Of a stretch of DNA of 64,000 nucleotides, positions 59,057-64,000 are shown piece by piece (the first letter of the stretch is position 1; every line of letters begins with the position of its first letter). The position numbers and the translations under genes were made by a program. The DNA lies in NCBI RefSeq assembly GCF_008087625.1, contig NZ_CP042997.1, positions 7,812,001-7,876,000 of the forward strand. Direction: 5' to 3'. The notes beneath the pieces are model-generated. The model searched no databases. It saw only the letters and a program-made list of their open reading frames with translations, and had not been told where the DNA came from. The stretch is from Aquisphaera giovannonii (GTDB lineage Bacteria > Planctomycetota > Planctomycetia > Isosphaerales > Isosphaeraceae).

Positions 59057-60097
59057 TCACGCCGCGTCGTGGAGGCTCTCCAGCCACTTCTCGCAGTCCA
59101 TGGCCGCGGCGCAGCCGGAGCCGGCGGCGGTGATCGCCTGGCGGTAGTGGGTGTCCACCACGTCGCCGCAGGCGAAGACGCCCTCCACGCTCGTGGCCGT
59201 GCCGTAATTCGGGAGGGAGTCCAGCAGGCCGGCCGGGGCCTCCACGCCCTTCCATGACAGGGCCGACCGATTCAGCAGGTAGCCCTCCGGCGTCGTGGCG
59301 AGCTGGCCCTTGAAGATCGACGTGTTCGGGATGTGGCCGATCGCCAGGAACAGCCCGTCGATCTTCAGGTCGCGGGTCGAGCCGTCCTTCGTGGACTTCA
59401 GCCGGACGCCATTGAGGATGTCCACGTTGTTGAACCGCTCGCCGAGGATCGAGTCCACCACCGAATTCCAGGCGTAATCGATCTTGGGGTTGGACTCCAG
59501 GCGGTGCTGCATGACCTTGGAGGCCCGGAGGGTGTCGCGGCGGTGAATCAGCGTGACCTTGGACGCGAAGCGGGTGAGGAAGGTCGCCTCCTCGATCGCC
59601 GAGTCGCCGCCCCCGACCACGGCGATCTCCTTGCCCCGATAGAGCGCCCCGTCGCAGGTGGCGCAGGTGCTCACCCCGTTCCCCTTGTAGGGCCCCTCGA
59701 TGCCCAGCCAGCGGGCCGAGGCCCCGGTGGCCACGATCAGGGCGTCCGCGGTGTAGTCCCTCAGCGTGCCGCTGGACGGGTCGCCGCTCGGGTCGTCGGT
59801 CGTCTGGACGCGGAAGGGCCGCTTCGACAGGTCCACCGCATAGGCCGATTCCCAGAGCGTGCGGGCGCCGAAGCGCTGGGCCTGCTTGCGCATCTGCTCC
59901 ATCAGCTCCGGACCCTGGATGCCCTCCGGGAAGCCCGGGAAGTTGTCCACCGAGGTGGTGAGCGTGAGCTGCCCCCCCGGTTCCCTCCCCTCGAACACCA
60001 GGGGCGCGAGGTTCGCCCTCGAGGCGTAAAGCGCGGCGGTCAGGCCGGACGAGCCGGAGCCGATGATGATCACGGAGGCGTGGGTCTGGGACATCAT
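59057..60097 (-). CDS. trxB: Thioredoxin-disulfide reductase
   Basis: A 346-residue flavoprotein reducing thioredoxin with NADPH. It has the FAD motif GSGSSGLTAALYASRA near the start, GQLTLTTSVDNFPGFP, the redox-active CATC (145-148) within STCATCDGALYRG, the NADPH motif VVGGGDSAIEEA, and the C-terminal FAD motif VFACGDVVD. A slightly longer loop after residue 100 (DDPSGDPSSG) is the only oddity. Two adjacent ATGs (60097 and 60094) are possible starts, with GAGGGA immediately upstream. It is transcribed alone, opposite csrA. Confidence 0.96.
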   Translation of the reverse strand: MMSQTHASVIIIGSGSSGLTAALYASRANLAPLVFEGREPGGQLTLTTSVDNFPGFPEGIQGPELMEQMRKQAQRFGARTLWESAYAVDLSKRPFRVQTTDDPSGDPSSGTLRDYTADALIVATGASARWLGIEGPYKGNGVSTCATCDGALYRGKEIAVVGGGDSAIEEATFLTRFASKVTLIHRRDTLRASKVMQHRLESNPKIDYAWNSVVDSILGERFNNVDILNGVRLKSTKDGSTRDLKIDGLFLAIGHIPNTSIFKGQLATTPEGYLLNRSALSWKGVEAPAGLLDSLPNYGTATSVEGVFACGDVVDTHYRQAITAAGSGCAAAMDCEKWLESLHDAA

Positions 60098-60346
60098 TCC
60101 CTCGAGGGCAAGTCGGGAGGCGTGCCGTCACGGCCGCGGCCGCGCGGCGTGTCTCGGCGAGCTCCCCGGGCGTGGAGGGGCCCGCATGGGCGATTATACA
60201 GGGGGAGTCCCCGCGGGGGCGAGTGTGCGGAGGGCCCCGGACCGTCGGGCCTCCCGGATGCGGAAAGCGAGCATGCCGGCGCGACTGTGACCTACAGTCC
60301 TGGAAGAGGGACCCACCAAAACCGGGAGCGAACGAGGACGAAAGAC

Positions 60347-60634
60347 ATGCTGGTGCTGACCCGCAAGTTGTTGGAGAAGCTCTACATAGGCGACAACATC
60401 TGCGTCACCGTCGTTCGCCTGGAGGGGGGCCAGGTCCGGCTCGGGATCGAGGCGCCTCGCTCGGTCAACGTGGTCCGCGCGGAGCTCGTCCCCGAGCGGG
60501 ACCAGCACCAGCCCTGGCCGGAGGAGGACGTCCGGGCCGATGCCCCGACGCCGATCCGGCATGGCCTGCGCCGCGTCCCCCCGCCGGGCCCCGCGGTTCA
60601 GGAGCCCACGAGGCGGGGCTCGTGGAACCGGTAG
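60347..60634 (+). CDS. csrA: CsrA-type translational regulator with extended C-terminus
   Basis: CsrA binds GGA motifs in mRNA leaders and controls translation. The first 50 residues fit the family (MLVLTRKLLEKLYIGDNICV, GQVRLGIEAPRSVNVVRAEL), including the Arg near position 44 needed for RNA binding. At 95 residues it is 25-35 longer than usual, with a Pro/Arg-rich, probably disordered tail. GAGG lies about 9 bases before the ATG. Its last 37 bp overlap the 3' end of the convergent phoB-like gene. A 5-5 inverted repeat, ACTGTGACCTACAGT at about 60285, lies in its leader region and could matter for its control. Confidence 0.92.
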   Translation: MLVLTRKLLEKLYIGDNICVTVVRLEGGQVRLGIEAPRSVNVVRAELVPERDQHQPWPEEDVRADAPTPIRHGLRRVPPPGPAVQEPTRRGSWNR

Positions 60635-61305
60635 CCGACGCCGCGGACGGTCTCGATCAGCTCGCCGGCCTCGCCGAGCTTCTTCCGCAGGCTGCGGATG
60701 TGCACGTCGATCGTCCGCTCCAGGACGATGGCATCCTCGCCGATGGCCGCGTCCATGAGCTCGTAACGGCTGAAGGCGCGGCCGGCCTGGCGGACGAGCA
60801 CCTCGAGGAGGCGGAACTCGGTCGGAGTCAGCGGCAGCTCCTGGTCGAGGTAGAGGGCACGATGGCTGTGCCGGTCGATCACCACGCCCTGGCTCTCGTG
60901 CACGACGCCCGCCGGCGTCTCCTCCTGGGCCTGGGCGCGCCGCAGCTCCTTCTTGATCCGCTGGACGAGCACCTTCATGCTGTAGGGCTTCGTCACGTAA
61001 TCGTCCGCGCCCGTGGCGAACCCGACGAGCTGGTCCGTCTCCTCCGCCTTGGCGGTGACCATGATGATCGGGATGTCCCGGGTCCGCGGCCCCATCCTCA
61101 GCTCCCGGCAGACCTCCAGGCCCGGCTTGAGCGGCAGCATCAGGTCCAGCACGATGAGGTCGGGCAGCTTCAACTGCGCCTGCCGCAGGCCGTCCTGGCC
61201 GTCGTACGCCATGAAGACCTCGAACCCTTCGCGCTCGAGGTTCACCGCGAGGACCTCGACGAGCGCCCGCTCGTCCTCGATCACCAGAATCTTGGGCTTG
61301 GGCAT
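60598..61305 (-). CDS. phoB: PhoB-like OmpR-family response regulator
   Basis: A 235-residue two-domain regulator. The receiver has the acidic pair in VIEDE, the phospho-acceptor Asp 54 in VLDLMLP, and the Lys in VTKPYS; the winged-helix DNA-binding domain ends in the typical DVHIRSLRKKLGE...ETVRGVGYRF. It resembles PhoB/PhoP. The probable partner is the PhoR-like kinase about 2.3 kb away. ATG at 61305 follows AGG by about 6 bases; an 11-codon upstream start is less likely. A tandem 11-bp repeat in its leader may be its own operator. Confidence 0.9.
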   Translation of the reverse strand: MPKPKILVIEDERALVEVLAVNLEREGFEVFMAYDGQDGLRQAQLKLPDLIVLDLMLPLKPGLEVCRELRMGPRTRDIPIIMVTAKAEETDQLVGFATGADDYVTKPYSMKVLVQRIKKELRRAQAQEETPAGVVHESQGVVIDRHSHRALYLDQELPLTPTEFRLLEVLVRQAGRAFSRYELMDAAIGEDAIVLERTIDVHIRSLRKKLGEAGELIETVRGVGYRFHEPRLVGS

Positions 61306-61361
61306 GGCTGCCTGACCATCCTCACGTCGGAGAGGCATGAACTCGACCCGGTCTCGAATCC

Positions 61362-61415
61362 ATTCTAGGGATGCAGGTGACCCAATAATGAAGACGATGT
61401 GAAGAAATGGCGAAG
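61362..61415 (-). promoter_or_regulatory. Promoter with possible Pho-box repeats upstream of phoB
   Basis: On the minus strand CTTC occurs three times at exact 11-bp steps (61415, 61404 and 61393 leftward; GAAG at 61390, 61401 and 61412 on the plus strand), two of them as TCTTCA. PhoB sites are tandem 11-bp repeats. A -10-like TAGAAT lies at 61367-61362. Autoregulation is an inference. Confidence 0.45.
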
Positions 61416-61462
61416 ACGCCGTCCCCGGTTCCGGTCGTATCGACGGCCCGGCGCGGCGATGG

Positions 61463-62590
61463 TCAGGGGGCCTCGGAGATCGCGCTGGAGCGGATCATCC
61501 GCCGGACGACCTCGGTGAGGTCGCCCGTCTCGCGGTAGGTGGCGAGCTGGCGGACGGAGCCGGTCGGCTCCTCGACCATCTCGCGGACGATCTCCAGCTG
61601 GGAGCGGCAGCCGAGATCCCGGGCCCGGCCTTCCAGCCGATCGACCATCTCGCGGACCGTCCGCCGCACCGGGACGACGCGGAAGGACCGGGGATCGACG
61701 AGGTGGGCGTCCATCCCGTAGCGGGCCGCCCGCCACTTGTTCTGGCGGACGAGGAACGGGTGGGCGTCGGACTGGTAGATCCCCCGGTCCACCTCGTCGG
61801 ACAGGTCCTGGACGAGGCACTGCACGAGCCCCGTCAGGCCCAGGACCTGGCGCAGGGTGGGCGGCATGTCGCAGATCCGGACCTCGACGGTGCCGAAGTT
61901 GTGGTGCGGCCGGACGTCCCACCAGATCTCCCGGATGGTCTGGATGAACCCGGTCTCGACCATGTGGTTCAGCAGCCAGGTGTACTCGCTCCAGTTCCGC
62001 ATGAGCGGCGGCAGGCCGGAGGTCGGCAGGGTCTCCATGACCTTGCTGCGGTGGGAGTGCAGGCCCGTCTCGCGGCCCTGCCAGAACGGGCTGTTCGCCG
62101 AGAGGGCCAGGAGCACCGGGAGGTAGGGGAGGATCCGGTCGCAGATCATGATGGCCTTGTCGCCCGAGTCGAGCCCCACGTGCACGTGCAGGCCGAAGGT
62201 GATCAGCCGCCGGGCGGTCTCCTGGAGCAGGTCCACGAGCCCGAGGTAGCGTTCCGTCTGCGTGACCTCCTGGGCGTGCCAGGGGGAGAACGGGTGCGTG
62301 CCGCTCCAGAAGAGCCTCATGCCCCGGTCGGCCGCCAGCCGCTCGAGGACGGCGAGCTTCGCCGAAAGGTCGCGCCCGACCTCCTCCACGTCCCGGCAGA
62401 CCCCGGTGTTGATCTCCACGTAGCACTGGAAGAGCTCGGGCTTCACCGCGCCTTTCAGGTCGGGCGGGAGGGCCTCCAGGATGGGCGTCGCGCCGCTCCG
62501 CAGGGCCATGGTCCGCGCGTCGACGAGGTTGAGCTCCAGCTCCACGCCGAGGGTGGGACCGTCGCTCTTCGCGAACACGTAAGGGCTCAC
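61463..62590 (-). CDS. Carboxylate-amine ligase (YbdK-type, GCS2 family)
   Basis: A 375-residue member of the glutamate-cysteine ligase family 2. Features are LGVELELNLVDARTM at the start, FQCYVEINTGVCRDV, FGLHVHVGLDSGDKA, and FGTVEVRICDMPPTLRQ, the usual ATP and metal-binding blocks. Such proteins have weak gamma-glutamyl-cysteine ligase activity, and the real substrate is often unknown. The start is GTG at 62590, sharing GTGA with the stop of the M20 gene, so the two are translationally coupled and probably act on related amides. No glutathione synthetase is adjacent. Confidence 0.9.
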   Translation of the reverse strand: MSPYVFAKSDGPTLGVELELNLVDARTMALRSGATPILEALPPDLKGAVKPELFQCYVEINTGVCRDVEEVGRDLSAKLAVLERLAADRGMRLFWSGTHPFSPWHAQEVTQTERYLGLVDLLQETARRLITFGLHVHVGLDSGDKAIMICDRILPYLPVLLALSANSPFWQGRETGLHSHRSKVMETLPTSGLPPLMRNWSEYTWLLNHMVETGFIQTIREIWWDVRPHHNFGTVEVRICDMPPTLRQVLGLTGLVQCLVQDLSDEVDRGIYQSDAHPFLVRQNKWRAARYGMDAHLVDPRSFRVVPVRRTVREMVDRLEGRARDLGCRSQLEIVREMVEEPTGSVRQLATYRETGDLTEVVRRMIRSSAISEAP

Positions 62591-63792
62591 GGCCGGTGGC
62601 TCCTGGACGCGTCGGAGAGCAGGACCGTGCTGTGCGCCAGGACCTTCGCCCCGACGGTCAGCGCCCGCTCGTCGATGTCGAACTGGGGCGAGTGGAGGAA
62701 CGGCGACGGCTTGCCGGGCCCGGCCACGCCCAGCCGGAGGAGGCAGCCCGGCGCGTGCTTGAGATACCCGGAGAAGTCCTCGCCGCCCATGCTCGGCAGC
62801 GGGATCTCCTCGACGTTCGCCGGGCCGACGACCTCGCCGGCGGCGCGGATGCAGGCCCGAGTCACCTCCGGGTCGTTGACGACCGCGTCGGTCCCCCGGC
62901 GGAACTCGACCTCGATCACGGCGCCGCTGGCCTCGGTCAGGCCGAAGGCGATCTGCTTGATCCGCTCGGCCACGCGGCCGGCCGAGGCCTCGCTGAGCGT
63001 CCGGATCGTCCCCTTCAGCACGACGTATTCCGGGATGATGTTGGCGCTCGTGCCCCCCTGGATCGAGCCGAAGGTCACGACCACCGGGTCGCGGGAGTCC
63101 ACCGAGCGGGGCACGAACTGGTAGACGCTCGTGATGAACTGGCTGGCCACGCCGATCGGGTCGATGGACTGGTGCGGCCGCGCAGCATGGCCGCCCATGC
63201 CCTGGATGATGACCTGGAGCTCCTGGCAGAACGCCGTGAGCACCCCCTGGCGGTAGGCGAGATAGCCGAGCCTGACCGTCGGGTCGACGTGGAGCGCGAC
63301 GACCGCCGAGACCCGCTCCATCGCGCCGGCCGCGACCATCTCCAGGGCCCCCGCGCCGATCTCCTCCGCGGGCTGGAAGATCGCCCGCCAGGGGATGTCG
63401 CCCGGCAGCAGGCCCCGGCACTCGTGCAGCGCGAGCGACGCGGCGAGCGCCATCGCGGTGTGGGCGTCGTGGCCGCAGGCGTGCATCACGCCTTCCCGCG
63501 TCGACCGGTACGGCGTCTCCTTGGCGTCGTGGATCCGCAGGGCGTCGATGTCGGCCCGGAAGGCGACGAGCGAATGGCCGTCCTCCGGCTGGGGCCCGGC
63601 GACGAGCCCCCGGCCCGTGGGGGCGATCTTCACGGGGATGCCGGCCTCTTGGAGCCTGTCGGCGAGGAACCGGGTCGTCTGGAACTCCTCCTTGCTCGGC
63701 TCGGGGTGGGCATGCAGCCGCCTCCGGACGTCGCGGATCTCGTCCCCGTGCCCGTCGATCCACGCGTCGATCGCCTCGCGCCAGTCCGCCAT
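62587..63792 (-). CDS. M20-family amidohydrolase (N-acyl amino acid hydrolase-like)
   Basis: A 401-residue zinc peptidase/amidohydrolase of the hippuricase type. Metal-binding motifs are MHACGHDAHTAMA, the Glu pair in FQPAEEIGAGA, and the C-terminal MGGEDFSGYL; the dimerisation domain carries GGHAARPHQSIDP. It probably removes acyl groups from N-acyl amino acids or opens amides in the cytosol. It overlaps the carboxylate-amine ligase gene by 4 bp, suggesting that one enzyme forms and the other breaks related amide bonds. ATG at 63792 is in frame with family length. Confidence 0.94.
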   Translation of the reverse strand: MADWREAIDAWIDGHGDEIRDVRRRLHAHPEPSKEEFQTTRFLADRLQEAGIPVKIAPTGRGLVAGPQPEDGHSLVAFRADIDALRIHDAKETPYRSTREGVMHACGHDAHTAMALAASLALHECRGLLPGDIPWRAIFQPAEEIGAGALEMVAAGAMERVSAVVALHVDPTVRLGYLAYRQGVLTAFCQELQVIIQGMGGHAARPHQSIDPIGVASQFITSVYQFVPRSVDSRDPVVVTFGSIQGGTSANIIPEYVVLKGTIRTLSEASAGRVAERIKQIAFGLTEASGAVIEVEFRRGTDAVVNDPEVTRACIRAAGEVVGPANVEEIPLPSMGGEDFSGYLKHAPGCLLRLGVAGPGKPSPFLHSPQFDIDERALTVGAKVLAHSTVLLSDASRSHRP

Positions 63793-63883
63793 CGTCCCGA
63801 TTGCCCCCCTCGGCTCGGAGCCCCGTCTCCCCAGGGCCCAATTCTATGAAGTCATGGGAGCGCGCGGGAAGGACTCGCCTTCC

Positions 63884-64000
63884 TCATCCGTCGAGCCAAC
63901 GGTCCCAGAGGGGCTCGCCCCGGGGGTCCGAGGTGCGGCCCCGCCCGCCCGTCGCGGGAGGCATGGGCCCGCCCGCACCCAGCCAGGACGTGAGGCGGAG
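63884..64000 (-). CDS. C-terminal end of an unknown gene (cut by window edge)
   Basis: On the minus strand a frame enters from the right edge and ends at TGA (63886-63884): the last 38 residues read LRLTSWLGAGG... RGEPLWDRWLDG. Third positions are GC-rich and the end is compatible with a real protein, but the fragment is too short to identify. The start and most of the gene lie outside the window. Confidence 0.4.
   Translation of the reverse strand, partial: LRLTSWLGAGGPMPPATGGRGRTSDPRGEPLWDRWLDG

Overview
The window is about 64 kb of very GC-rich bacterial chromosome from a planctomycete, most likely of the Isosphaeraceae (Singulisphaera/Aquisphaera/Paludisphaera-like). Several independent hallmarks point there: a DUF1549/DUF1553 lipoprotein followed by a Tat-exported DUF1501 protein, a DUF1559 pseudopilin, a Ser/Thr kinase fused to 14 WD40 repeats, a second membrane-anchored kinase, and a tetrahydromethanopterin (H4MPT)/methanofuran C1 gene cluster. 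Both window edges cut through genes. I saw no tRNA, rRNA, CRISPR array, insertion sequence or prophage. The lineage is inferred from gene content, not from a marker-gene tree.

Layout. 0-6.2 kb: the end of a hybrid histidine kinase, small envelope proteins (LapA-like, tandem DUF1508), then the DUF1549/DUF1553-DUF1501 pair. 6.2-15.5 kb: ribosomal protein bTHX, a small protein ending in Gly-Gly with an unknown partner, dxr-rseP, acetyl-CoA synthetase, a metalloprotease-like gene, and rpmF-rpmB. 15.5-24 kb: a YfhO-type membrane protein, a zinc-ribbon protein, a Ser/Thr kinase, leuB, a DUF1559 pseudopilin and a lone GspE-type ATPase. 24-31.7 kb: a leftward envelope-glycolipid operon (lpxK, family 9 glycosyltransferase, epimerase, small zinc-ribbon protein), a DUF962 membrane protein and a TolC-type lipoprotein. 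31.7-35.4 kb: the WD40 kinase.

35.7-53.5 kb is the most notable region: a nearly complete H4MPT/methanofuran module. A leftward block encodes beta-RFAP synthase, DUF447 and a dihydropteroate-synthase-like protein. A rightward block encodes FhcB-A-D-C, Mch, a RimK-type ligase, a CitG-like protein, a PTPS-family protein, an MfnD-like ATP-grasp enzyme, an MfnF-like ASKHA protein and an MfnE-like kinase. A HisA-like gene lies on the opposite strand. Together these would make the two cofactors and carry C1 units from methenyl-H4MPT to formate. Fae, a methylene-H4MPT dehydrogenase and dihydromethanopterin reductase are not in the window. The module is interrupted by a short-chain dehydrogenase, an SGNH-like gene, a palindromic repeat and a glutathione peroxidase.

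53.5-64 kb: a conserved hypothetical plus DUF1444 pair, a kinase/P-loop fusion protein, a PhoR-like histidine kinase, a dense field of hairpin repeats, trxB, csrA, a phoB-like regulator with a possible Pho box, and a leftward M20 amidohydrolase plus carboxylate-amine ligase pair. Many intergenic regions carry sigma70-like promoters with 16-18 bp spacers and, at convergent ends, GC-rich hairpins.
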